From assembly GCA_028023455.1 (NCBI GenBank), contig JAQFVV010000351.1, positions 62,001 through 126,000 of the forward strand: DNA of 64,000 bases, written 5' to 3'. The notes beneath the pieces were generated by a model. That model searched no databases. It worked only from the letters and a program-made list of their open reading frames with translations, and had not been told where the DNA came from. Of this stretch, positions 45,030-57,500 are shown one piece after another. The DNA is from Epiperipatus broadwayi (lineage: Eukaryota > Onychophora > Udeonychophora > Euonychophora > Peripatidae). Numbering within the stretch: position 1 is the stretch's first letter; the number at the start of each line of letters is the position of its first letter. The position numbers and the translations under genes were made by a program.

Positions 45030-45440
45030 TGAACCAAGATTGTATGCTTGCATAAGATCATCATCAACCATTATCAATCCACTGCAGAATGAAGGTATCT
45101 CCAAGTTCAATCCATCTTTTCCTATCTTTAGCTTCTCTTCTCCACATCACCCCTGCACACTTTCTTATTTCATCCATCCATCTCACATGTGGTCTCTTTC
45201 TGGGTCTTTTACAATCTCTTGGAATCCAGTTCAAAATTTCAATTGTCCATCTATTATCATCTCTTCTAGAAATATGTCCAGCCCAACTCCACTTCAGTCT
45301 TTTAATTTTTTCAATGAAGTCAGTAACACCTGTTTGTTCTCTTACCCATACATTGTGTTTTCGAACTCTTCTTGCATAAGATATAAGACTATTAATTACA
45401 GATTCTAGTGGTCTTAATTTTATGTTAACCAAAGTTACTT
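45030..45440 (-). pseudogene. RTE-type LINE, C-terminal end, well preserved
   Basis: A minus-strand frame of 122 codons (45064-45432) contains EKIKRLKWSWAGHISRRDDN, RWTIEILNWIPRDCKRPRK, RPHVRWMDEIRKCAGVMWRR and an ending GDTFILQWIDNG. This is the characteristic C-terminal domain of RTE-clade reverse transcriptases (the KxLKWxWAGHxxR ... RPxxRWxDEI pattern), followed by a short 3' end with TGATGATGATC. It is a 5'-truncated insertion with this part intact in one frame, the youngest LINE sequence here. Confidence 0.93.
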
Positions 45441-46399
45441 TTTATCCTTCAATACTGTAATTCACCAAATAAAACATTATATGAACTTTTCATCTTCATC
45501 TTCAACATCTATAACATAACAACATAATCAAAATCTTTATCTGGTATCCCTTGAATACTTTGGTTTACTACAGTTGGCTCTAATAGAATTAATGCCACTA
45601 CTGTCATTAATAAATAAGATAATAAAATGGTGAAGAAATTTATGTATTTTAATTTATTATGATAAAATAGTTCTTAAACATTTCTTAAATTTTTTGTGCT
45701 TGCATTAAACCTTGAAAGTAAATGCTATGTCCGAACAGACAGAGTAATTATATTGTATTGTAGATTTTAAGATGTTGTAAAATGTTTTTAATTCAATATC
45801 AGTAATAAAAAACCAAAAAAAAAAGGAGCCTTTTAATTACTATGTTATTTTAAAAACAATATAATGTGAAATAATTATATAAAAAAAAGACTATAAAAGA
45901 CATAACACTTTAAAGACAAAATTATAATTCACTCTAATATTATCACAGGGAGTCTAAGTTACACAAAAAGGTATTACAGTTTTATAAAATAGTAAAACAT
46001 AAAGAAATTACAAATAACTAATAGTGATTATTATCAGAAAATTCATGTAAACTAGTAAATCTATTTAAAAATTTGTGATTGCTAGCCATAAAAAATGTTT
46101 GTATTCTTAATCAGCCTACCTGTCTAATAATATCATGAACTTATCATAATTATTAAAAAGATATGAGTTAGCATAGTGAGTACATAAAGTTATAGCAGTG
46201 GTTTCAGATTTTAAAACAATAGGATATATATAAACACAATTTATTTTTAATCAGTATCAATCTCTATTATATATAGCATAACGTTTATTTATATAATTAT
46301 TATTGTTATACTTTATAAGATTAATTCCAATACTATTTTATTATATAAAATTATAATAAATATTATCATTATTTTCAGACAAAATCAATCTACTTCAAA
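45441..46399. other. Non-coding, nothing recognised
   Basis: AT-rich spacer between two RTE insertions. Confidence 0.55.
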
Positions 46400-48690
46400 A
46401 TGGTCTTCTTACATTTAATGAAGTCTTTTTAAGGTGTAATTTTTTCCCCATTAATCCAGTAAACTTCCATATCTCATTCATATATCTTATAAATGGCCTC
46501 ATTCTAGGTCTTATACAATATTTTTGGATCTAGTATAAGATTGACATTTTTTCAAGTAATCAACTGCAACTCTGTTTTAGCACCTTAATATTTTCAATGG
46601 TAACAGTGATTGTATTTTGTTTAAATCCTTATTCTTGGGTTCAACATAATCTCTTCATTTATATACTTTTCCATAAACACTGTTAAAACAAATTGGTTAA
46701 AAATCTTTTCCTTCAATTTTATAATTATTATTTTTTTTAATGTTATTTCTACCAAAATCACTACATTCAAATTTAATTCTACGATTAATTTCATCTAATT
46801 TTTTCATCAGCATTGATAATGTGACTAAAGTTTTTATTGCTATTACATTTTCCTAACTGATTTCTATCATTCTTTATCCTGCTTTTATCTAATAGTTCTT
46901 TTAGCACATTTGTATCTTTTTAAACATTATTAGAAAAAGCATCCATCAGTACAAAATACACTCAAAAATAATTTTTATTTCGTTATTTTTCTATTTTAAT
47001 CCTCAGAATATTTACTGTAAAACTTATATAAAAATATAAAATTATCGATATTTATTTTTCTTTATAATCTTTACACACCATATGTTGAATTTCGATACAT
47101 ATCCTCCGAATTTGCCACTTTGTTATGATGATCTAAATCTTTAATCACAGCTGAAATGCCTTTAGAATGAAATCCTTTTTCATAATCCACTATATCCAAA
47201 GGAAAATGACAGCTTATGCTCATTTTATTACTTCTCTTTTCAAATTTTAAATTAAACATAGCTTAATGTATATGTAAACAATGGGAGTAAATCACTTTTC
47301 TCCAGACTATGTTGAACAAAGGAATCAAAAATAGAATGAATCCACCTATTTTTAGCTGCTCTGATATTTATAAGCATATGTTTGTCAACATTGTTGGTAA
47401 TTTAGCATGAAATTAATTTCTCAACCAGATGGAATATGGCATTTAAGAGTTATTAAACTCATAATTAATAATGGAAGGTTGAAAACAACATCTCACTTTT
47501 AACACCTAGATTGTAATAATTAAAAAATGATTTAATATGTAAATTTTAAAAAGAGTGCTTTTAAGTCATAGACTGGGGGAAAGTGATTTATTCTCTTTTC
47601 CATGTAAGATTTTATGCTCCAATAGCTTTAAATTCATCTTGTTTTTTAATTGGTATGAGGTTAAAATTGTTTATAAGTAAATTTTAATCATCTTAAAAAT
47701 ATCTTCTATTGAATTGACTGAAGACTAACAGTTTTGTAATTAAAAATTTTTTTTTTCACCTTTCTTAAATATCAATATCACCTACTGCATTCTTCCAATT
47801 ATCTAATATAATTTCATTATTTAGATATTTTGCCTATAGATTTGCCAAATTTTTTCTACTTCATCTATTTCTTTTAAAATATCTAAAATAATATAATTTT
47901 TTGTAAATTTTCCATCTTTTCATATATTTAATTCTTTGACAAATACATTTTTTAAAAATAATTCCAAATTCAAAAGTTGTTGTCATAAGTATAAAACTCT
48001 TTTTCATCTTTATTACTAGTCAATAATTTGTACACTTTATAGGGTCATCCATATTTTTAGCAGTAGTATCATTCTTTTTTATGGCTGAAATAAATTTTCT
48101 TACAATTCAAAAATGTTCTTTTATATTTTGATGACTTTTGTTCTTATCTATAGTTTTCTTTGTCACTTCACAACTATAGTTCTAATGCCATTATTCACTT
48201 CTTTTATACAATTTTATAAAATTTAAAATGTTCAATTTTCCCAAATGAGAAATTTTAAAATACTTTCATAATGATTTTTTTAATATGGCCTTGTTAGAAT
48301 TTGAAAATTTATTAATGAATTGATATTTTGTGCCAGATATCTTTTTAACAGTTTACTTATGTTTTTATTGCTTTAGCCATTTTCAATGTTTGTTGATATG
48401 TTCAAATGGCTTTCAGGTTCATATTTAACCTACTATGACTACAATGTGTGATAGATACCATTGTCAATTTTTATATACCTAATTTCATATTAATTATTAA
48501 ATTGAACAAATGTCTTTCTCACTACCTTTCTAAATATATCTCTATTTTGGAAAAATCAAATTAATTTGAATTTAGTTTTTGTAATTTTAATTTTATACCC
48601 CCATATCTGTTTTAACAGTATCTTATACTGCTTGGAGTCTAGACTTGGCTGAATTTTAAAAATCTTTTTCAAATGACAGGTTTTTGCTTC
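46400..48690 (-). pseudogene. RTE-type LINE, long but heavily decayed
   Basis: Minus strand, N to C: a linker with TIDKNKSHQNIKEHF and VRKFISAIKKNDTTAKNMDD (near 48.1 kb), DNWKNAV (near 47.8 kb), then at 47071-47259 an RT segment CHFPLDIVDYEKGFHS corresponding to the LxFxDYEKAFDSV motif A with EDMYRNST after it, and at 46400-46680 TITVTIENIKVLKQSCS and RPRMRPFIRYMNEIWKFTGL, the RTE C-terminal block also seen intact at 45.1 kb. The motif-A Asp of AFDS is His. Same orientation as the neighbouring RTE but much older. Confidence 0.8.
47283..47600. repeat. Short inverted repeat inside the RTE remnant
   Basis: GGAGTAAATCACTTTTCTCC near 47285 is the inverse of the sequence around 47571-47598 (GACTGGGGGAAAGTGATTTA). 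RT order is disturbed here, so a local inverted duplication is possible. Confidence 0.5.
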
Positions 48691-48699
48691 TCTTTACAA

Positions 48700-48800
48700 G
48701 AAATGTAATGGTCGAGTGGTCAGCACAGCTGCCTTATAAGCAGTTGTCCCAGGTTAGCAGATTTGCTTCCTGTCCGATGCTATGACACATGAAAAAAAAT
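48700..48800 (+). mobile_element. tRNA-like SINE head (Ile-UAU-like)
   Basis: AATGGTCGAGTGGTCAGCAC is a D-arm/A-box region. CTGC-CTTATAA-GCAG forms an anticodon stem-loop with anticodon TAT. A T-arm-like CCAGGTTAGCAGATTTGC follows but with extra bases, so the tRNA fold is not complete. Best read as a tRNA-derived SINE rather than a functional tRNA. Confidence 0.65.
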
Positions 48801-50865
48801 GTTGTAACTAATGGCAACAATAATAAATAGAAAATTTATTCCATTAAAATCACTGATTATAACAAAGCAATCAACAGATTTTTTTCAAAAGATGTCAAAT
48901 AAATCAAGTTAAATAAAAATAATTTTGTTTAGTTTCTGGTTACATTTTTAATTTTTTTATACAAACAATTTAATATCTATTGTAAATAATGCTTACAAAA
49001 ACAAATTTGAAGTATTAATTATATAAAACAAATAGTTCTTTTGAAAGTAGTATATGATACTAGTTATAGTCTGAATGTTAGAAAACCACATTGAGGCCAA
49101 TGCAAGTTAAATTTACTGGATTATTTTTGAATGTTATAAATTTTAACTGTTACTGTTCCTTTTTAATAGCTTTTGTCTTTTTCATTTTGCATTAACATGT
49201 ATATTACTTTTTATCACTCAATGACTATTTTCTGTATTAAATCTATTAAAAATATAATTTTAAAATCCATATTTTTATTAATCAAAATACTTTTAGTGTT
49301 CTTTGATTTTTAGGGTTCTGGATTTTTCTCAAAAAAGAAATTTCACTAATTTTCCCCCTGAAAATTCTACAAGTTATGTTCTCTTTAATAATCAAATTAC
49401 TCACATTAATTTGATTTTTCAACAATTTTAATTATATCATTAACACTTTTAATGATATTTTAAAAAAACAATTTGATCTAATCAAAAACATCTGTACATC
49501 TATATAAGTATTCACTATTTCTTCAGCATTAATGAAAAGTCATTAAGACATAAATTTGAATTATTTGAATTTATTAACCTTTAATAAGTTAATAATTTAT
49601 CTTAATAGCATCTGATACACCAGAAATCTCCATAATGTTTTATTTATAATGAATATCATTCCATTTGTACTTCAATATTTATATCTTTAAAATAAATTAT
49701 TTTCTCTCTTTCAAAATCATTTGTCTTCATTTTTTCTTATAATATTGTCAGACTGTGTGAAGTCCAATAATATCTCATTTAATGTTAATAGTAAACTCCG
49801 TTTTAGCTATTAATATATTTTGTGCGGAGTAAAAATAATTGTCAAGTGTTATTGAAATTAAATGTTATTAAAAAGAAAGAAAGAATAATTATAATGGAAT
49901 AGCATTATGGCCCACTGTAGCAAAAACTGGTGTTTTGTGGCAATTTTAAATAACTGTTTGTCTGTGAATGTTTCTTATTATTATGCATCTGCTAGATGTT
50001 GGTATAACAAAAAATGTTACAAGTGATAGTGGAGACATTTTCAGTAATAATTGCTGTTAAACAAAGATGGAGTTTGAGATAATCAGTGCACTTGTATATG
50101 CTTAAAAAACTGAGTGATGTTATAGATATAATTTTATGATGATTGTCTTTGGAATTTTATAATAACTTCATAAAGCAAAAATGATGATGGAATTTAGATT
50201 TGGAAGTGAAATTTTTTAAATTAATTAAAAAGTAAAAATGTTGTTTTTGTGGCTCCTAGATTTTCAATATAATCACAATTGTATTATTTTTATCAATTTT
50301 TAGAATTTTTTATTTTTATTTTTGAGTGTATCTATAAAAGTGTTGGTTAATATTTAATGTTCAAAAATCTTATGTACTTTCTCATCCAGTGATGGAAAAA
50401 AAATATTTAGCAGGTTTAGGCTGGAATGGTTACCATGCTTAGAATATGGATCCAGATAAAATATCTTAGTTGTATATTAGGGAAAACATTGAACTTGAAT
50501 AATAAAATGTAGCATATGTTCCATTACACAAATTAAAGTATAAATATTTCATCACAACTGATATAATAGCTTTCAGAAAATTTAGAACTGTTTAGTCTAT
50601 TATTCTATCAAATTTATTACATGGAAATAAAACATAGGCTACTTATTATTAAAATATAAGTAACTTGAAAAACTTCATTTATAGAGTAATATTTTAAAAA
50701 TATAATGCCTAGATCATAAAACTGATTGGTATCTATTGAAACGGTCAGTTTCATCCATCTGCCCATTTCACTTATGTTACCCACATGTCTATCTATATGC
50801 CAGATTTAAACCCTCCCAGAGTACCCATCTGAATAACATTAAATTATTATATATGCAGAATCACA
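48801..50865. other. Non-coding, nothing recognised
   Basis: AT-rich sequence, no gene or repeat family identified. Confidence 0.6.
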
Positions 50866-50900
50866 TATATATATATATATATATGTGGTATATATATATA

Positions 50901-50948
<48 letters not shown>
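50866..50948. repeat. Interrupted (TA)n microsatellite
   Basis: TA tract interrupted at GTGG and ATGA. A further short tract lies at 51549-51570. Confidence 0.93.
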
Positions 50949-50951
<3 letters not shown>

Positions 50952-53900
50952 AGCAGTATGTCTGCAATTTAATTGAATATGTATAGATTACAGATATGTA
51001 TCAATTTTATAAATATTTCTCATTTAGAAAATATTTTAGTCTAAATTATTTATATATATTACAGATAGGTAAATTCATTTTATAGACATTTCTATTTTAA
51101 GAGATATTTTAGTTAAATTATTTAGCAACTTTATTATTGTAATAGTGAAATCGCATATACATATCTCCTGTTATTCTGCATTTATTCTACCACCTCTGGT
51201 TATAAAGTGTTTTCTGCTAATTACAGGGTAATTTTGTCAAAAAATAACATTCGATTTTGTAAAACAGATTTAATGTAGGTCACGCATCTAGTCCTAAAAC
51301 AGTCCTAAAATAGCGTGGATATTGTTTGAAATATATAATGTTAACAAGATAAGCAAGAAAACAGAATCTAAATTACTTTGTTATCACTAAAATTGTTTGT
51401 CTAAATAAAGAAATGAGTTTTTCTACTGGTGGGAATAATTAAATGTTTTGCTAAAATAAAAATGGATTGTTCAGCAACATAAAAAAATAACAGGTGTGCA
51501 GATTTCAAAAGGTATAAATACTTGAAGTTTTATTAACAAGGAGATCAGACATATATATATATATATATTAAGTGAACTATAGGCCGAATCCACGTTGGTT
51601 TCACCTTAAAATGTTTGATGAGTAGAGGCCGTAATTCACCGCCTCTCCTCACGGAGAATGGAGAGCTTTGGTCCAATGAAACCTAATGCCATCACCAGCA
51701 AAAGTAGCCCATAGAGAAATCTCTGTTAACTGTGCATCATCATCAAGTGTCAACTTATTATCATCCCAAGTGCTTCAAAACCAGCTGCAATGGAAACAAC
51801 TAAACGGTAAAATTTTCTCAGAGCTCTTGTCTATAAACTGTGACTTTCGTTTCTCTATTTTAAAAGCTAGCTATTCACTAAATCTGTTTTCATCAAACAC
51901 CTTTACTAAAAAAAAGAAGATTGTTAAATGCTAAGTCTTGCCTGATTATAAAATTTAAATTCTCTTTTATAATGTAAAACTCGAATTCTCTTTTAAATTG
52001 TAAAACTCCTAATAATCTATTTTAAATGTACAATTTTCTGCGGTCTTTTTATGCTTATTTCTAAATCTATTCAATTTTGTTTTATGATTTTATCATTTTA
52101 ATATAATATGTGTATTTAATATGCCAAATGACTCGAAACCACAAGTATTTCTAAATATCATTTTAGCTTATCGATTTGCGAAGATAATTTCAAATCTTCA
52201 CTATAATTTAATATTAATCAATTGAATCAATATTCTTCATTCTCACTCACTGTTTCGAGATCATATTATGTTACTGATTAAGTTTTGGGTATCAATATTA
52301 TAATAATCAGTTATCTAGCTATTCTATGCAGTTTGCTTAATTTTAGTTATGAATTATAACTATTTATATATATAACTCATATATCACCGGAACTAGCCAC
52401 GGAAATATTTTTGAAGCATATTTTAATATTTTATTCGTAATTACCCCGCAAATATGCTTTATTCTCCTTAGATTGATTTATGTTGAGACGCAGGTGATAA
52501 TATTAAACTAGGGTACTAATTAATTTAATCCCTTAATAGTATATTTAAAATACTAAATTTGAGAACTGGATTATATAGATATGCAAATATACGCTATCTA
52601 ATTTTAAGGCACGATAATATAATGTTATGTGATTGCGTTCTATATATGTATGAGTTGCGGATGTGTCTTTACAAAGTACGCAATGTACACTTATCAGCTT
52701 GCTGCATGATTCTCGATGATGTGCTGGCAGAAGTCACTCTCGTCCACTTTAGTTAGGGTTACAAGGACCTAGATGATTCATAATGCTTATCCGACTACCT
52801 GAACTACTAATGTTCTTATTCACGGCAGGTTGAGCAGTCTTAGGGCAAACCGAGTCTTTTGAGACTGAAGCCCATGAATAATGACTCATTCGCACCTTTT
52901 TGCTTAATTAATATTTTAATATGTGCCATAGGGGATATAGGTAAACCTATCATAAATCAGTTTTCTCTCCCTTTTATATTAAATGCTCATCTAGCATTAG
53001 TATACATCCTAATCTAGGTTAACACGTTAACCTGCGTATCTCTGAGCCTAATTACATGCTCGAATTAACTTTGTATTAAATATACACCATAAGAGCGTTA
53101 TGATAGTTAGTTATATAGCTTTGACTATAAAGTTCCACCTGATCTAGTAGACTACAAAAGAGCTAGAAATTTGGCATATTAATTAATATAGGCATGAAAT
53201 TCCAATACCACACTACGCATTGTTAAACGCTTATAATGAAATATATAACATGAATCTCAGCAGTTATTTAACACCTGCGGGCATTATACCTTATGTTCCC
53301 ACCATATAATTTGGTATGTTTTAATTTATTGTTTGCTATTGTTTTATTAAAGTAATAATATTTAAAATTATAACTCGTTTGCATATTTTATTGTCCGTGA
53401 TTTCATTTTGTCTAACTCTATATTTAATTACACATACACTATTTCATATATATGTAGACAGTTTGTTAAGTTCTATAATTAATTACTTAGCCATATGTGT
53501 ATATATCTTATCAAATCAGTGATAAATTAGTTCAATTATGAATCTCTTGTTTTACCGGGAGTGACTGCTGGACCGAGAGTGAATTGATTGTCTGTGTACA
53601 TTGAGGAATGTCATCTATAGGGTAGTAAATCATTGAGCAGAGGTGAAAGGGTTGAATGTTGGTCGGATTCTGGATCACAGCATCTGGATTTGATCAGCTT
53701 TAGTATATTTTGCCTATGTTCTAGATTTTGTTACGTGGAGGGACAATTCTTACCGTTACCCTATTTCAGTCTGATAGATATGTTTGTTGTAAAGGCACAT
53801 TTTCATCAGAGCGATATGTGAAGTGGAAGAAGATAAAACACTAAAAATATTTTGTGATAAATTTGAATATGGTTATTATGGGAGAGGTATAGTTTATTTA

Positions 53901-54045
53901 TATTTTAAAAATTAGTTTAAACTTGTCTAAAGTTATGTAATTTTATTTGCCTTTATTGGAAAAATATAGGGAAAATATGAATCAGAAATTGAAATCATTT
54001 AGAAATACAATTTTGCTGTAGGGATTAATCATGAAAATAATAGAT
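50949..54045. other. Non-coding, with higher-complexity blocks at 51585-51935 and 52480-53850
   Basis: These blocks are richer in G+C than the surroundings and hold frames at 51686-51934, 52559-52756 and 53633-53821 (+) without recognisable domains. The first block could be an exon: CAACTAAACG is followed by GTAAAA, a possible donor, but no acceptor or protein match is evident. They may equally be fragments of an unrecognised element. Confidence 0.4.
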
Positions 54046-54137
54046 TAGCAGTAGAAAACCCTCCATACACTAGTGCAACCCAGTTCAAGCCTTAGTTATC
54101 AATGGATTTAGCAAGATTTGTGCATAAAATCCCCATC

Positions 54138-54205
54138 TAGTGCTACTCATCCAATATCCCCTGAGTAGTTTCTAGCTTGTAGCTTTTATCAATGAGGAAC
54201 ATTGA
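54138..54205 (-). ncRNA. Hammerhead relic, left arm
   Basis: Minus strand: the core box reads UUGAUAA instead of CUGAUGA, stem II is AGCU/AGCU, GAAA is intact, the cleavage triplet is lost, and outer stem I (AUUCAA/UUGGAU) still pairs. Expected inactive. Confidence 0.65.
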
Positions 54206-54339
54206 ATATGAGAACACTGCATTTAGATCTAAGGACCTAATGTAACCCTCCAGCAGTCATCTTTTACCTATTTAGTTAACTATGAATTTTTAACCCAAGC
54301 TCATTTACCTATATATATTCTTAGATCTAGGTGCAATGC

Positions 54340-54405
54340 TTTCAGAGCCAAAGCTCCTTACTGATAAAAGCCATAAGCTAGAAACTAATCTGGAGATACT
54401 GGATG
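54340..54405 (+). ncRNA. Hammerhead relic, right arm
   Basis: Plus strand: CUGAUAA (core G8 changed to A), stem II AGC/GCU, GAAA, then CUAAUC with stem III weakened. Stem I partly pairs. Expected inactive. Confidence 0.65.
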
Positions 54406-54549
54406 AGTAGGCACTAGAGAGTATTTATACACAAACTTTTCTACATCCATAGATTATTAATGCTTGCACTAGATGGCATTAGTGTATGGAGAGTTTGCTA
54501 CTGCTCATGACAGCTTGTGTAAGCATAGGAAATGATGGTCATGTGATGA

Positions 54550-57500
54550 AAATTATAAGATGTAAAATAAAGAAACTGATCAGAATATGATATTTGTGAA
54601 CATAATTTTCTATTTTTATTTTCTGGAATTATAATCATGCTCTCATTTTCAAGATTGATAATCGTTGATGATGATGATGTTAATTTGTTTGTAGCATATT
54701 ATTATACAGATTTAACTTATGTGTGAATTTATTTATATTTTTTTATGTTTTTAAAATATTAATATAAATCTGAATATATATATATATTACAAATAAATCT
54801 GTTAATAAATACAAAAAATAAATAAATAATTTGTTTCAGTTAAATTTATCAACAATAAAATATAACAAAAAGTTTAATAGGCTGCCTTTTCATATATATT
54901 GTCACTGATTCCTATACACTCTTATGGACACTTTGGAAGCTATTTAACTGAACTTAAAAAAAAAAAATTGTTTTATGTTCAAATTAGCACTTCTGTTTTG
55001 TTATTATGAAATTCTTAAAAGTTGATTAAGTGATCCAAAGTCTATAGAACTCTCAGATATACATTAGTATGTAAGATGGTGTATATGCACTTGAATCTCA
55101 GTTGACTTTCAAGTAGAAGTGTAAAGATAATTTTTATCTCTTTACCTTATAGGTCAATTCTGTAGACATAAGTAATTAGTAGATAACATAACATTGTTCA
55201 AGTAGATTCTCAGACCAGATTTTCAACTTAGTATATTTTTTCAGTGAGAATTAATGTTTTTGAACTGTAATCAAATAATCATTTTTTATCGATATGACTA
55301 TTTAAACCAATAGTTGTAATAGTTCAATACCCTACATTTTTAACCCAGGTCAATATGTGCAGATAACTTTACAAATTCCATACTAGATCTCAAAAGTGAT
55401 ATATTTTAATAATAAACTGTATGCAATTATATTACTTTCTTCCAATGCGTAAGCTTGTGGTTAAGACTTGTAGAGGTCCCTACTTTCGCATTTTTAACCG
55501 CACAAGCTTTAGGTTTATTGCCTTAGTAAATATTAATTACTTTCTTAAATAAAAAAATATCAAGAATATTAAATATAATGATGCATTTCATACCAAGTAC
55601 TCTTTTCAAAGTCATATAGTTTATTATATTTCAATGGCAGTAACAATTCAAAGATGTCTGCAATTCCAGTGTAAACTCAGATTACTAAAATGTATAATTA
55701 CTGATGTATAGACGGACATATGCAGCTAAAAAAAGTTGATTAAGGTTTGAACTTTAAGATTATAGAATTTTTCAATTTTTAGCCTTAATCATTTCTGGAT
55801 AAGTATAATGTCAAAAACAGGGTTTCCATAAAAGATAATAATATAAAAACTGATTCAGAGGTATGTTTGGCATTATAATCTGATATTCATTGATTACTCC
55901 TACTTACTGTTATAATTTTGGAATAAAAACTGCTGTCAAAGAATATAAAATGAGTAGAATATTCATTTCAATGTATTATTTGGAATAATGTACAACTAAC
56001 GTCGTCTGAAAAGGAGAAAATTGAATTCTAGTTTCAACATTAATTCCAATAAACCATTTATATTATTAGAAAATTTAAAACCATAGAAAGATAAAGATAT
56101 TATAATTCTTTCATTTACACGCAATATATTAACTGCAAAGTGATCTCTTAAGCTATACTAATTTTATTTCAGTCATAATGCAGGTTTATACAAAAAATAT
56201 ATTGTTTAATAAAAAATAAGTAACATATGCATTAGTTGCGACATCTTTGGTATAAGAAAATAACTCCCAGCTTCAGCAGTATTTGAACTTAAGGATTATG
56301 TTTATCATTTATATTCATTTCGATATATAATCAAGCAATAATAAATTATATGTTTTATTCCCGTAATTAATAAGAGGAAGAGGGAGCAAATTAACAGTTT
56401 ATTATTTTAATTAATATAATAACTATATTATAAGAAAATTAAATTAAAAGCCTTAAAAAATAGAGAGCTTCGATATATTTAAATTAAAAAGTAACTTTCT
56501 TTTGAAAGACAAATTACTTAACTTACTTGTTGAATGAAGTCAGTGAGAGCTTTTTATTATTAAATTAAAGTAATGATATTAAGGTGAACAGAGGAAATTG
56601 AGTCAAATCTAATGCGGAACAACAGGTGGAAATGCTGATTGTAAGAAAGACGATGCATAAACAAAATAAAATAAAAAAATGATTCTTTTTTAAAAAACAA
56701 ACAAAACAAAAAGCGCATTAGTAATTATTTATTAATAGGACAGATTACTTTTTAAATTCAGTTATAACAATGCCTAGTTTTTAATTTACTATTATATTAA
56801 TTTCAATACTCTTTAATAAAATATTATTTCACTAGGCATATGACCAAGGCTGTGCCACTGTAGATGCGTTATCTGGCTTCCATATATATAGACGATATCT
56901 AAAAACCGGGTTTGAATTTTGGCCATATAAAACATTTTTTTAAGTAATTAACTCAGTTAACCATCTAATTAATTATCAGAAAGTAGCTACTTAGCTATTT
57001 TATCTACAAGATAAAACAAGAACAAAAAAAAAACGTTACCCCCCCTTCCCATAATTTATCAGCATAGAAAGTGATATTTAATGTTATATATGACACTGTT
57101 TTTCTAAAAGATGGGAGTCTTAGCCCTATAATTAACTTTTTAAAAATCGCTCATTTACTAAAAAATATCAACGGATGTTCTTATTTTTCAATGTTTTATT
57201 GTTTCCAGGAAAGTTGCATGAAGATAGCAATAGTGAAGAATGAGAAATAAATTTCAAATGGACAATATTAATAAAGCTTCATCGGTACTGAGGCACAATA
57301 AAACTACCAATATTTATTTTTTATAATGTTATAAAATAGCCGTACATTTATTTAATCAACAATTCCAATTTTCTTAGTTTTTAATTTCATTTGTTAATAA
57401 CAAAAAAGATGGTTCTATCTTTTTCTTTTCATTTATTAAAAAAAAAATCCTTCATTTTTTATAAGAATTATAATTGCCAAATTTATAGAAAACTAATAAT

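Larger units (their letters stand above)
54046..54549. mobile_element. Palindromic hammerhead family 2 element with ribozyme relics on both arms
   Basis: Left arm about 54046-54255 and right arm about 54320-54549 are inverse copies of the family-2 unit (for example AGTGCTACTCATCCAATATC against ACTGGATGAGTAGGCACT). Each arm holds a hammerhead relic facing away from the other. The right arm extends to the family terminus AATGATGGTCATGTGATG. The ~65-bp centre is TA-rich. Confidence 0.85.

Noticed and set aside
45040-45408. 122-codon plus-strand frame, serine-rich
   Set aside because: Antisense of the well-supported RTE C-terminal domain.
48700-48800. Functional tRNA-Ile gene
   Set aside because: Extra bases in the T arm and no paired acceptor stem; better explained as a SINE head.
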